Shown one piece after another: positions 39,683 to 49,265 of a stretch of DNA of 64,000 nt. Source of the DNA: Cordylochernes scorpioides (lineage: Eukaryota > Arthropoda > Arachnida > Pseudoscorpiones > Chernetidae); assembly GCA_030710605.1 (NCBI GenBank), contig CP092874.1, positions 71,638,555 to 71,702,554 on the forward strand. Direction: 5' to 3'. Every line of letters starts with the position of its first letter. Within the stretch, counting starts at the first letter, position 1. The notes under the pieces are model-generated. The model made no database searches and was not told the DNA's origin. It worked only from the letters and a program-made list of their open reading frames with translations. The position numbers and the translations under genes were made by a program.

Positions 39683-41737
39683 TTATAATTTCTTGTAATA
39701 ATTTAAATTACATTTCAGTACCACTCTCTTCTCGAACATGCTGTCCGACAATTTGTGACTCTTTGGCAGATTTGTCATTGTCGCAAAAGAAAAAAGGCGT
39801 TCAACTGCAGCTGACGATGGTAAAGGTGTGTTGTATTGAATAAAAACACTTTTTATCTCAGGATATCTATTGAGTAGTTGCAAATCTTGGCTTTCCTCTG
39901 CAAAAAAATGCAGCATCAAAAGTTCTGCTTTATTCATTGGTGCATCGGAGGAGCATGCGTTTTTTTCTGAGATTGAACTATCGGAGTCAGAGTCAAAATT
40001 GAAAAAAAGGTTTTCTTTGGTACTTTTTGTTTTTGCCACTGTCGCTACTATATTTCCACTATTTTTTTCGGAAATGCAGGTCTTGAAAACTTTTAGAATC
40101 TTGGTACGATCCGCAGGCTCAAAACAAGTCAACCATTTATTTTTGAATCTTGGGTAGGATAATGCCGCAATAGCCGCTATTTCAGCTTCAGGAGTGGTGA
40201 CGTCAAGCATTTTTTCAAATCTCTTCTCTACACTCTCTCTGTATGCCTTGACCAACGGATTGCAAAAGGAAAAGTTGTTTTTCTTTTCAATTTTTAGCAA
40301 TTTTTTTCTCAGCGCAAGAAGGCACGGCAGAACTATCCCATAATATGCGTTAGTCTCACTCTGCATTATGTCGAGGGCTTCTGCCACTGGCGAAGTGCAC
40401 GTCAAATACTCTTGTATGTATTCGAATTCGTTGTCTTTGATAGCATTTTTTATGTTTAATAATCTATGTAAGAGTAAGCTTTTTTCTTTAATATCGAAAA
40501 TTTGCTGGAGGGCATCAAACAAGCTATTCCATCTGGTCTCACCAGGTCGACTTAACGTGTGTCCTAACACATTCTGCATTATTTCAGCACTCTTTGGTCG
40601 TCCTGCAGCCTTCCACAAAGCATTACATTTCTTCATGATTGCAGCATGCATTTGCGACAGAGGGGTGTCTTGCTCGCTTAAAAGTTTGTTCGCGTCCGTA
40701 GTTGCGCAAAGGCTTAACGTATGCGCACAGCATCGTAAATGGGCAGGAAGTAAATGCTCAGGATCTTCTAAATTTGATGATTCGTCGTCTTCAACATCTG
40801 ATTCAGAAAAGGCTTCTGTTGGCTGAGAGTCTGGCATAACTTCATCAACAATATTTATATTGGTCAATTTGACACCGAACATTTTGAAAGCTTTTACGAA
40901 ATTGCTGCCATTATCCGTCACCGATGCAACAATTTTATTCGTATTGAGGTCGAAATGATCGTTAATTTCTTGAATCATATCGGATAGTCGATTGTAGCTG
41001 TGGACGCCTTTGAATCGTTGACAAGCTAACGCCACTGAAACTCTCCGTAGATCATTTGTGATCCAGTGCGCTGTAACTCCTATAAAACTTCTCTTTTTAC
41101 TGGACCAAATATCTATTTCTGTGCACACATAGGAAGCTTCTTTTAGTTTCGACTTTATCTTAGCTACTTGCGTTTCATAGTGGTTTTCTATACGACGTCC
41201 TAGTGAACGTCGACTCATTAGAGTTAGCCCCATTTCAGATATTTCCAAGTCCGTGAATATTTTTGAAAAATATGGATCTTCCACTGCACGTAATGGGATC
41301 ATGGAATGTATAAAATATTTCAGAATATTTTCATCGAATTGTTCTTGTGTAATTTTATTCTCATTTGACTTCTCAGTTTTTACCTCGGATTTCTTTTTTT
41401 TTACATATCTTTTGTACTCTTCAATGCATTCTTGCCCGTGTTTTCGCTTCAGGTGACTTAAAAAGTTTGACGTACAATTATGATATCCTTTAATTTTAGT
41501 TAATACATCTCTTGGACATTTCATACAAAGCGCTGTGATTTTATTACCAGTGGACTCTTCAAGCAAGGATTTGAAATATGTTCCATCTAGCAAGTAAAGC
41601 CGCGCTTGCGAAGACGAACACTCGGCGGTGTCAGTTGGTGGCACAGGTGAAGATGTTTCTAATGACTCATTAATGTCCGAAACCGAAAAAGTCACTGGAA
41701 TGTTACTGTCTTCTTCCATTTCGTTTATCGACGCCAT
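39683..41737 (-). CDS. hAT transposase with BED-type zinc finger
   Basis: 684 uninterrupted codons. N-terminus acidic; a BED-like finger at residues about 70-100 (CMKCPRDVL, then CTSNFLSHLKRKH). The RNase H-fold catalytic region has CTEIDIWSSKKRSFIGV (first D) and VTDNGSNFVKAF (second D). An all-alpha insertion follows with HLRCCAHTLSL and RWNSLFDALQ. The C-terminal hAT dimerisation domain has YPEIKSVFIQYNTPLPSSAA and VERLFSFA. Length is normal for the family. It binds the terminal and subterminal repeats and cuts and pastes the element. No frameshift or stop is seen, so it may be functional. Confidence 0.93.
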   Translation of the reverse strand: MASINEMEEDSNIPVTFSVSDINESLETSSPVPPTDTAECSSSQARLYLLDGTYFKSLLEESTGNKITALCMKCPRDVLTKIKGYHNCTSNFLSHLKRKHGQECIEEYKRYVKKKKSEVKTEKSNENKITQEQFDENILKYFIHSMIPLRAVEDPYFSKIFTDLEISEMGLTLMSRRSLGRRIENHYETQVAKIKSKLKEASYVCTEIDIWSSKKRSFIGVTAHWITNDLRRVSVALACQRFKGVHSYNRLSDMIQEINDHFDLNTNKIVASVTDNGSNFVKAFKMFGVKLTNINIVDEVMPDSQPTEAFSESDVEDDESSNLEDPEHLLPAHLRCCAHTLSLCATTDANKLLSEQDTPLSQMHAAIMKKCNALWKAAGRPKSAEIMQNVLGHTLSRPGETRWNSLFDALQQIFDIKEKSLLLHRLLNIKNAIKDNEFEYIQEYLTCTSPVAEALDIMQSETNAYYGIVLPCLLALRKKLLKIEKKNNFSFCNPLVKAYRESVEKRFEKMLDVTTPEAEIAAIAALSYPRFKNKWLTCFEPADRTKILKVFKTCISEKNSGNIVATVAKTKSTKENLFFNFDSDSDSSISEKNACSSDAPMNKAELLMLHFFAEESQDLQLLNRYPEIKSVFIQYNTPLPSSAAVERLFSFATMTNLPKSHKLSDSMFEKRVVLKCNLNYYKKL

Positions 41738-41929
41738 TTTATTTCATGTATTTTATTTCAATGTATTCTTAACCAAAACAAACATTCACGTATGTAAAAG
41801 GCTTAACGTGACAAGAATAGTTCATCAATGAGAAGGATTGATTTTTTTCATGCAGTGTAATTTTTTAAACCTTTCATTGAATCTGTTATTTTTATTTATT
41901 CTGTATTAATACATATTTAATTGTTAGTT

Positions 41930-42170
41930 TTAATTGTTTCATAAAACAATTTTAAAAATCAATTGCAATTAATTTAATTGCAATTGATTTAATTGCAATT
42001 GATTTAATTGAAAAATTAATTGCATTTTATTTAATTGCAATTAATTTAATTTCAATTAATTTAATTGCAAATTGCAATTTAAAGATTAATTGCAATTGAT
42101 TTAATTGCAATTAATTTATTAGCAATTAATTTCTTAGTCAATTAACAATTTAATTGAAAAATAATTTTTT
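41930..42170. repeat. Right subterminal array of the hAT element
   Basis: Repeats of TTTAATTGCAATTGA / ATTAATTTAATTGCAA. The unit differs from the left array but is likewise self-complementary. Confidence 0.75.
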
Positions 42171-42184
42171 AATGCCCAACACTG

Positions 42185-42536
42185 GTAGAGGTACATTATC
42201 TTGATACAGGAGTAGCTGAGGACAGTTTATAATTAGTAGAAATCTTTTTATGGAGTTAAGGGATAATATGCCAAAAGGCAAGGGGGTATCTATAATATGG
42301 AATTTTAGGTTCTGCGTTATGTTACCTATTTTTACGCTTAAAAAGATATAACCTATGGTGAAAATATTGTTAGCTATGGCGTTAATAGTTAAGTTAAATG
42401 GGTGGACAGGTATTTTCTTTTGCAAACTGGTTTCTATTATTTTAAAAGTATTCCGACTAATTATGTCGATAGATGCTCCTGTATCAAGTAGTAAAGGTAG
42501 GTTTACATTATTGGACAGTTCAGCTCGAACGAGCAA
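42185..42536 (-). pseudogene. Gypsy-3 protease, truncated by hAT
   Basis: Contains LPLLLDTGASIDIISRNTFK, the aspartic protease active site, and the flap region (LKFHIIDTPLPFGILSLN). The host frame ends where hAT begins at 42184; the remaining open codons to 42150 are transposon sequence. It lies in a different frame from gag. Confidence 0.85.
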
Positions 42537-42540
42537 TTGT

Positions 42541-43668
42541 TCAACGAAAGTTATGTGAGGAGGAACCTACTGTTGTGCTGTCTTGGGCGTCGGAACAGGC
42601 CTGTATTGGTGCCGTGGTCGAAGTACCCATGGGACAGCTAGGGTTCACTGCTTGCGCTGGGCTCGTGGTGTAGAGAGGATCAGGGGAGCGGGTAACATGC
42701 GCTCGCGTGTTGTTAACTCGGAAGGGTGCGGGAGAGGACAACACAGTTCTTTCGTGCTGTGGATAAGTTGTGGCTCGGTACACAGGTCTTGGACGGCTCT
42801 GTGCAGGCCGTTTGGGACACTGGGCGTGCCAGTGCATGGCGCCGCAATACCTGCAGGATGAAGGGGGTGGATTGGCAGCGTAGTTGGGTCGCGCTGACCA
42901 TGGTCGTGGAGCACTGTACCTCGGTGACGGTGCGAAGGAAGGATTGGGCGTTGTTCTGGTCGTCTGTTGGCACACTTGCGACGCACTGTGGGTTCCTCTT
43001 ACGCGCGACACTACACTATACCACGCTTGGAGGGTGTTCGGTTGCACGGCAGCGACAATGCACTGATCAGCGACGGGTAACCCATCAGTCAGGGATTCTA
43101 AAAGGATTTTGTGGGGAAGGTTCAGCTGTAGGCCACACACCGTCTTTTTTTGATAATATTCCTCTAACGAGGAGCGATCTGTCAACTTAATGGCCAAGAA
43201 TCGGGCAAATGACGCGTTTGTGGTTTCAGGAAAGAGGTCTATCAGGGCCTGCCTTGCGTCAACGTAATATAATTTGTCTAATTTTAGGCTGCGGAAGTAG
43301 TGCAAAGCCTTACCTTGTAGGAGGTTGGGAAGCCTTCTCAGTCTTTCGGTGTATTGTAGTTGGGCCAGATCAGCTTGGGCGTCGTAGTTGTCGAAGAAGC
43401 TCTGCGCCTCGTACGAACCATCGTAGCGCAGTAGTTCAACATCTCGCGATAGTCCGGTCGCCGAGGAGAGCTGATGTAGCGTCCTGGCTAAACTCCCCAG
43501 GACATCTGACACCGCCGGCGGGGGCGTGGCGCCCTCGTGGCTGGGGGGAACTTCCTTCGTTCTACCGAGAGTGTTTTCCAGCTTTGGAAAAGTGGTGTTT
43601 TCGCCACTTTCGTAGTCGGGATCGGACTCCATGGGCTCCTTTGGATCCTCCTCTCTTCCCTGTTCCAT
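42541..43668 (-). CDS. Gypsy-3 Gag
   Basis: 375-codon frame starting MEQGREEDPKEP. Central Gag-like region (LLRYDGSYEAQSFFDNYDAQ, then LQGKALHYFRSLKL and SFARFLAIKL). One CCHC knuckle, CRYCGAMHWHAQC, has H-W-H in the middle. A Pro/Thr/Ser-rich C-terminus follows. No stop inside. Plus-strand frames over the same DNA are shadows. Confidence 0.85.
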   Translation of the reverse strand: MEQGREEDPKEPMESDPDYESGENTTFPKLENTLGRTKEVPPSHEGATPPPAVSDVLGSLARTLHQLSSATGLSRDVELLRYDGSYEAQSFFDNYDAQADLAQLQYTERLRRLPNLLQGKALHYFRSLKLDKLYYVDARQALIDLFPETTNASFARFLAIKLTDRSSLEEYYQKKTVCGLQLNLPHKILLESLTDGLPVADQCIVAAVQPNTLQAWYSVVSRVRGTHSASQVCQQTTRTTPNPSFAPSPRYSAPRPWSARPNYAANPPPSSCRYCGAMHWHAQCPKRPAQSRPRPVYRATTYPQHERTVLSSPAPFRVNNTRAHVTRSPDPLYTTSPAQAVNPSCPMGTSTTAPIQACSDAQDSTTVGSSSHNFR

Positions 43669-43748
43669 CTTTCTGTACAGACAGTGGTCTACTTGCTTAC
43701 TTGTACCTTGGCGTCCACTATCCTGTCGGCTCTTCGGACGGGGGAGTC

Positions 43749-44374
43749 TGATATCTTGGGACCTCTGGGACCAGTGTTACCTGATGCTAGACGAACCTCG
43801 ATGTCAACTCTACCGTGCAGTCGTGGTGGAAGGCGACACAGCTGGGCCAAAGGTGAAATAAACAAACGGAGATTCCACTAAGAAGCGTCTGACGTCAAGA
43901 AGGAATGGGATGAGGAGAATTCTGGTAGGAAAGGGTGTACCTTGGATCGGAGCGTCCGGTGCACTGGAACTGGAACGACGACTAACTAGGGACTGATTAA
44001 CTGAGGATCGGGACCTCCTTTTATAGCTGAGCGGGTCCGAACAGGTCGCTGCCCTTTTCTGACGTAAACAGGGGGGGAAAGTTTTATTATCCAGGAGGGC
44101 CACGACCTCGTAAAAGTTGGACTGGGTTTTGCTAGGCCTTCTTCTATTCTCACCTAAGCCTGATTAGTTTTAACCTTAATTTTCTCCTGTTAGTCTCCAT
44201 TCCTTCTATCTGTACAGTTGCTATACTTTATTAGATTCTTACGCGGTACAGATTGATGTTAGTTGAGGCTTTCTATTTGCAGTAAATAAGAAGTTATATA
44301 CAGTCACATGGTGGAACATGTGGTAATAGATATCTGGACTATTTACAACAATTCCATGGTCTTAAATCATCACA
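43749..44374 (-). repeat. Gypsy-3 5' LTR
   Basis: Direct copy of 31171-31798. The sequence just inside (GGACGGGGGAGTC, plus strand) does not look like a usual tRNA primer site, so the priming mechanism is unclear. Confidence 0.9.
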
Positions 44375-44456
44375 TGTACTAGGGATAAGCAAAAAAAATA
44401 TATATATATTTATATATAATCTTATATGAACATTGTAATAAATCAGTTTCAATCTC
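44375..44456 (+). repeat. SINE-1 tail and flanking repeat unit
   Basis: TGTACTAGGGATAAGC plus A-run and TA repeat complete SINE-1. 44410-44456 repeats the unit that precedes the SINE at 30838-30887. Confidence 0.75.
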
Positions 44457-44655
44457 TCTCTCTCCAGATTGTGTTTGCTAGGGATTTAAAATGATGATCA
44501 TCCTCATCTCATCTATGGTGCATGGTAGATAAAACCCACATTTTACTAATTTTCCTGAACTGGAAACATTTGATACATACACTTAGAGATTGTGCGGTGT
44601 AAGTTGCTGATAAAAATGATATGAATACCTATTGCAAAGTTTTTAAAATTATATA

Positions 44656-44810
44656 CAGTTAAACCTGTCTATAGCGCCCCCTCTAAATAAGGCCTTCCTC
44701 TCTATAGAGCCCTATTTTAAATACGTAGTACAATGCAACATTAAGCAACCTGTCTATAGCACCCTCTTTTGGTGAGTCCCAAGAGAGGGCACTATAGACA
44801 GGTTTAACTG
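44656..44810. mobile_element. Pogo-type MITE 'CAGTTAAACCTGTC', copy 1
   Basis: Inverted termini CAGTTAAACCTGTCTATAGC, flanked by TA (44654-44655, 44811-44812). No coding capacity. Four copies occur in the window. Confidence 0.88.
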
Positions 44811-44950
44811 TATTTCATTGGAAAAGGACAAAACCTTTGCAGAAAAAAAAAAAAAAACTATGTATATACTTTTTTTCTTCAATATATAGTGTTAAGAGTG
44901 CACTTGGAGGCGAAAGTTTGCTTCATTTGCCCAATTTTGAAATGCTAATA

Positions 44951-45799
44951 CAGTAGAGCATCGATTACATAGGTTATCCGAAAGCTAATCTGAAACCAAA
45001 ACCGCCAAAACCAAAATCTTTAAAGTGTTTGCGAGATTTAGCGGCCAAAAAACAAACATCAGCTCTGAAGCAAAAGAAAATTCTGGACTTTTTACAAGAA
45101 CTGTATATTTTAATGGCCATTTTGCACGTATTAATTTAGTCAGTTCCCTGTAATACAGTACAATTATTTGTAAGATTTGTAATACACATAATATATACAC
45201 GTATACAGATTTTATAGTAAATGGCTTCAACAGTGATAAACCGCACCTTAACAAAGCCATAGATAATAGAATATAAATAGCAATAATAAATAAAGCAATG
45301 TTTATGTTTAATATAACTTTTTTTTTCATATTACCACTATGACTTTAGTATTTTATTTTGAAGGAAGGTGTTGGAGCTTGGTTCCTGACAATGTTAGCCA
45401 GGACTTCCTTTCGCTCCTTCAGCCTAAATAGTCTGATCTCAGGTGAGTGACGATATGTGGCAGAGCTTGTTGATGACTGTATTTACGAGACCAGACCGGC
45501 GGATTGACTACCGAGAATGTTTTCCTTTCGCAAGACTGCAATGTAACAAGCTGTTTGAATAGAGGAAGGACGCCTCACTCGTTTTAGCTAACTGACTAAC
45601 TTTATTGAATCATTCACTCATTTTATATACATATATATTTACATAATTAAAAGAAAGAAATAAAAATTTACATGATTATAAATCAATGCAGCCTAGCAAG
45701 TTATTTACATAACTAGGCGCAAACAGAAGGAATGATCAGTTATCCAAAATATCGATTATCCGAACACCCCAATTGATTCAGATAATCGATGCTCTACTG
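44951..45799. mobile_element. pogo-C: element with CAGTAGAGCATCGATTA termini
   Basis: Left CAGTAGAGCATCGATTACAT; right inverse ATAATCGATGCTCTACTG; TA on both sides (44949-44950, 45800-45801). GGATAATCGATATTTTGG-type subterminal inverse repeats occur near the right end. 44990-45113 (plus) reads PKSLKCLRDLAAKKQTSALK then KILDFLQEL, resembling a Tigger transposase C-terminus. The rest is noncoding. Confidence 0.7.
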
Positions 45800-45972
45800 T
45801 ATATATGTGGTTATGTGTGTTGGTGGCATTGGTAAATTAGAATCAACCACCAAGTAGAAGGGTGCTTTAATCAAGATTGATAAGATAAAGGCAGCATTTT
45901 ACAGTCAAACATTGAAGTAACAGTTAAAAGGGGGAACTGAAGCATAGAATTTCATGGATGGTATTTGTGAGC

Positions 45973-46470
45973 AGATATCAATGACTGTGGAGATGTCTGT
46001 GAAATGATACTTTTATGACCTTAAAAATCAAACACAAGGGGTAATAAGACCAAATCTAAATAAATGAATAGTGGATGTTTCAGTAACAGCGTTGTTACCA
46101 TCTTCAGACAAAAGTACTGAAGATAAACACTGAAGTAACACTGCTTGTGTCCGAAATGTCCGCTATTTATTTATTTGAATTTGGTCTTATTACCATATGT
46201 TTATAATCTATACTCCAAATTGTGCCTTATCGACCTTAAATATCAATATTTTGTTTGAAATAGAAAATTATATCAAACACCTTTCATTTGATCAAGCCTT
46301 ATGTGCATATCGGATTACTTTGTGATTTTCCATTTTATTCTTTGATTTTCAATGAATACTTTTTCAGCCAAATTAATTTGGTCTCCTCTTCTATGGAAGA
46401 TAGGCCATTTATGTCTATACTTTTCTGATAATGAAAAAAAGACCCTAATAAAACCACACAGAGTTGGCTA
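45973..46470. repeat. Duplicated segment, copy 1 (with PAL insertion)
   Basis: From GATATCAATGACTGTGGAGA to CTATACTTTTCTGATAA it parallels 49266-49740, including a PAL copy at the same position. The duplication therefore followed the PAL insertion. Confidence 0.8.
46032..46231. repeat. PAL copy 4
   Basis: ACACAAGGGGTAATAAGACC at the left; TCTATACTCCAAATTGTGCC at the right. Flanks GACCTTAAAAATCAA and GACCTTAAATATCAA (15 bp, one mismatch). The centre is rearranged (AGTACTGAAGATAAACACTG), so the plus-strand core is broken; the left-arm core is present. Confidence 0.85.
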
Positions 46471-46531
46471 ACTAACTTTATAAAACAGGATATAAATCTC
46501 TATTCATGATAAAATTGTGAAAAACGTTTTA

Positions 46532-46704
46532 AAATTACAAAATATTTTCTCACAATGAGTTTCTTTTTATTACAAAATGCTAGCTTTCAAGTGATAATCA
46601 ATACTGTTTTATTAAGCCCATTGAAGAGCGATTATCGCTTGAAAGCTAGCGTTTTGAAATAAAAGGAAACTCATTGTGAGAAAATATTTTGTGATTTTAA
46701 AACC
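46532..46704. repeat. Palindromic element with GAAAGCTAGC core
   Basis: Arms from about GTTTTAAAATTACAAAATAT to its inverse, about 75 bp each. Plus arm near the centre: TTGAAGA, hairpin GCGA-TTA-TCGC, then TTGAAAGCTA. This resembles the PLE-1 3' end (GAAAGCTAGC), so it is another PLE-type palindrome. Confidence 0.7.
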
Positions 46705-46752
46705 AGGATATTTTAGTATTTGAATTTGATATTCAAAATCCTATATATTTTT

Positions 46753-46857
46753 TATCTACCTTTATTCACAGATGTTTTTTTCAAGCTTGTTTGGATATTT
46801 TTTCATCTACCTTTATTCACAGATGTTTTTTTCAAGCTTGTTTGGATATTTTTTCAG
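46753..46857 (+). repeat. Tandem duplication in the VPS8 acceptor tract
   Basis: About 53 bp (TCTACCTTTATTCACAGATG, T-run, TTCAAGCTTGTTTGGATATT) occur twice in tandem. The second copy ends in the TTTTTTCAG acceptor of the exon at 46858. Confidence 0.8.
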
Positions 46858-46966
46858 AGATTTGAAGATGCCAGGACATCTTCTAAGGCATTTTGTTCTC
46901 CGCAATGTCTCTGCCCAGATGCAGTCAGCTTCAGAGAGGGTACAGACGGGCAAGCCTACAGCTCTG
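46858..46966 (+). CDS. VPS8: VPS8 exon a
   Basis: Acceptor TTTTTTCAG, donor GTAAAC. Encodes DLKMPGHLLRHFVLRN, then VSAQMQSASERV...GKPTAL. It enters with one base of a split codon and ends in phase 0. Matches the VPS8 segment just before the propeller. Confidence 0.85.
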
Positions 46967-47022
46967 GTAAACTCTACTATTGATGTCACTTTAATGTCAC
47001 AATGCTGATGTTGGAAGTCCAG

Positions 47023-47077
47023 GCTGTAGGGACGTCCATTGCCATTGGAACATTCCACGGAGTTATCCTCATCTTCA
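47023..47077 (+). CDS. VPS8: VPS8 exon b (55 bp)
   Basis: Acceptor GAAGTCCAG, donor GTAAGT. Encodes AVGTSIAIGTFHGVILIF plus one base. The preceding intron is only 56 bp and contains an in-frame TGA, which supports it being an intron. Confidence 0.82.
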
Positions 47078-47227
47078 GTAAGTGTTGGAATATTGAACAC
47101 ATGTAGTTCAAGTTTTAAAATACAGTAGATTCCAGTAGATTGTGTCATTCTTTCATTATCCTCAGTACCTACATGGCATAGGCCATGATTATCATGATAG
47201 GTGGGGTTTATGAATGCTTCTTCTTCT

Positions 47228-47585
47228 TCCTTATCTCCACTCAATCATATTAGGGTATCAAGCTTGTAGAGCTTGAGACTTGACAACCATCATGACTGGG
47301 TGAAGTAGAATGCGTCTGCCTTTGTCATTAAGACTGGGAGCACTACTAAGTGGCAGGCCGACTTAGCTCCAAAAGAAATGGCCGCCTCTGACATGAGGAA
47401 CATACGCCATGTGCAGCCGCTCCTAACATGAAGTACAAATGCTGCTCATCCTGTATCCATGGATTAGGAGCCCTTACAGGGTACTATCAGCAGGGCCAGC
47501 TGAGCCCAGGTTTTTTAGCGAGCTTGTTACTGCTCCCCCTCCTCTTTTTTATCCAGGCTTGGGACCAGCAAAGGCAGAGTTCATG
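47228..47585 (-). repeat. R2 dispersed repeat, copy
   Basis: Starts CTCCACTCAATCATATTAGG. Contains AGACTGGGAGCACTACT, CCATGTGCAGCC, GGGCCAGCTGAGCCCAGG and CTGCTCCCCCTCCTC. About 350 bp, unclassified; an LxxLLLP-type frame recurs in all copies without coding features. Confidence 0.75.
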
Positions 47586-47802
47586 AATGCTTTTACCTCT
47601 AAGCGCCCCACATGTCTTCACAGGGAGAAAAATAATGGGGATACTTACTTTATTGGAACAACCAGAATTGATTTCCCCAATAGGCCCAGTCTGACCTCAG
47701 CATTGTAACTTGGGTAAGTGAAGTATTCAAAGTGCTTCTACATTGGTGAGAACACTGTGTAAACAAACCTTGGGTTTCACAACTATATTGGAACAAATAT
47801 TC

Positions 47803-47960
47803 AAGGTAATAAGCCCATTTTAAATAAATAGAATGTGATGTTTTGGCAATAACATTTTTATTATCATCACAAAAATTCTAAATGTGAAAAAATATCACAG
47901 CATGTTTTTAAATAGTTGGTACTGTGATCAATTGTGTAAACAAGATAGCTAGCTGATAAG
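47803..47960. repeat. PAL copy 5, degenerate
   Basis: Diverged forms of AAGGTAATAAG...TAAATAAATAG, GTGATGTTTTGGCAATAAC, and CACAGCATGTTTTTAAATAG. The right arm is missing. Confidence 0.65.
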
Positions 47961-48004
47961 AAAATAATAAATTTATCATAATTTATTATTTTTATTTATT
48001 TTGT

Positions 48005-48560
48005 TATTTTTTCTTATCCCCTTGTGCAAAGATTACACAGATTTTATGAATCCATGCTCCTCGAGCTGTTTTAATGATAAAGAAGTGGCCTCTCCCAAAG
48101 TGATCTCATGGAATGTGGTGTAGGGGTTCAGCTTTCTTTGATCCAGGCACACTTTGGTGAAAGTCTTGACTTTGTTATTGTTGTTGTTGTTTCTTATCCC
48201 CTTGTGTAAAGATTACACGAATTCCATGAGTTCATGCTCCTCGAGCTGTTCGACTTTGTAATTTGAGGCAATTCTAAACATGGATGCCTTTGCTGCGGAC
48301 TCTACCATTTGTACTGATGCAGTTCTTCCGTATATCCATAGAAGTACCTTTGCTGAGGTCTATCAACCGGGTCAGTCAAACTCAGGATTTTTAAAGAGGT
48401 CTTTCTACTCTTTCCAACAATGCTGCTGTTGGTCCACGACTGCTTATTCCTCAGAGATATTCTGCTTGTTTCTTATCTGGCCATTATACGTGAAGGTATC
48501 TGCCCACTACCTGGGGATGTGCCCTGTAGCCGTCAGCTCTGCAGGGGGTTGTTTCTTTTA
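48005..48560 (+). repeat. R3 dispersed repeat, copy 1
   Basis: Two direct copies of TCTTATCCCCTTGTG(C/T)AAAG...CATGCTCCTCGAGCTGTT (48014-48073, 48190-48250), then a block (ATCAACCGGGTCAGTCAAAC, ACAATGCTGCTGTTGGTCC) repeated in reverse at 51.3-51.7 kb. No intact frame. Confidence 0.65.
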
Positions 48561-48596
48561 GATTGAAATTATTGTTCCCTGTATTTTTTGTGCAAC

Positions 48597-48777
48597 TGCA
48601 GAATTTATAATACAATATAATGCAGCATATGATTGTAGAACGAAGTTTGACAAATTATACCGCAAATGTTTCTTTTGAATGGAAAATTGAAATTTATTTT
48701 AAGGAGAAATAACGATTATTTCTAACCTTAGGGATGAAGTATGATAGGATGAATTATGAAGAGTAATGATAAATGGA
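48597..48777 (+). repeat. Direct repeat, unit 1
   Basis: Repeated at 48893-49071 (TTATAATACAATATAATG, ACCGCAAATGTTTCTTTTGA, CCTTAGGGATGAAGTATGA). A diverged third copy lies near 62540-62630. The two close units flank a tRNA-like sequence. Confidence 0.8.
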
Positions 48778-48787
48778 AAAATAAAGT

Positions 48788-48860
48788 TTCCAGGGATGGG
48801 AATCGAACCCACAGTGTTCTGCTTACCGGGTAGATGCCATATCCACTAGGCTACCCTGGA
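48788..48860 (-). tRNA. tRNA-like sequence, probably a pseudogene
   Basis: Minus strand folds as a cloverleaf: a perfect 7-bp acceptor stem (TCCAGGG/CCCTGGA), D arm GCC/GGC, T arm GTGGG-TTCGATT-CCCAT. The anticodon arm TCTAC-CCGGTAA-GCAGA has one mismatch and lacks U33; it would read anticodon GGT, which is abnormal in eukaryotes. Box B (GGTTCGATTCC) is intact. It may be a pseudogene or a tRNA-derived SINE head. Confidence 0.55.
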
Positions 48861-48892
48861 CATATTTTTTCATTCGTTAATATTATATAAAG

Positions 48893-49071
48893 TAATTTAT
48901 AATACAATATAATGTGGCTTATGATTGTAGAACGAAGGTTGACAATTATACCGCAAATGTTTCTTTTGAATGAAAAATCGAAATTTATTTTAAGGAGAAA
49001 TAATGATTATTTCTAACCTTAGGGATGAAGTATGAAAGGATGAATTGTGAAGAGTAATGATAAATTATAAA
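48893..49071 (+). repeat. Direct repeat, unit 2
   Basis: See 48597-48777; about 90% similar by eye. Confidence 0.8.
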
Positions 49072-49265
49072 TTTTTATCAGTTTTTAGAACATATTAAGG
49101 TTTTCCATTCTTTTAAAGTTCTGACTGTTTGAAAACATTGGTTTCACATTCTATATTATAAATTAAACCTGTTTTTTTTTTTTGATAATTGGGTGTTCTT
49201 GTGTTTGTTGATGTATTGAAAAATAGGGTTACATTGTTTCAATGCAATTTTCATTTCTACATTGG

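Larger units (their letters stand above)
39232..42184 (-). mobile_element. Autonomous-looking hAT transposon
   Basis: The 8-bp duplication GTAGAGGT is perfect (39224-39231, 42185-42192). Termini CAGTGTTGGGCAAATA (left) and, read inward, CAGTGTTGGGCATTAA (right). A single intact transposase frame occupies the middle. AATTAACAATT-type subterminal repeat arrays lie at both ends. Its target was Gypsy-3, between protease and RT. All parts needed for transposition appear present. Confidence 0.93.
31171..44374 (-). mobile_element. Gypsy-3: Gypsy-type retrotransposon carrying piggyBac and hAT insertions
   Basis: LTRs at 31171-31798 and 43749-44374; the target duplication TGTA (31167-31170, 44375-44378) lies inside SINE-1. 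Gag, protease, RT, RNase H and integrase remnants run right to left on the minus strand. A hAT element (39232-42184) splits protease from RT, and a piggyBac element (34390-36827) splits integrase. Without these, the element is about 7.8 kb. Frameshifts and the insertions make it defective. Confidence 0.92.

Noticed and set aside
42473-43881. Long plus-strand frames opposite Gypsy-3 gag and LTR (up to 180 codons)
   Set aside because: Shadows of the minus-strand gag; no recognisable protein features.
44985-45329. 114-codon minus frame rich in I/L/V, resembling a membrane protein
   Set aside because: AT-rich antisense of a transposase-tail-like plus frame inside pogo-C; composition artefact.
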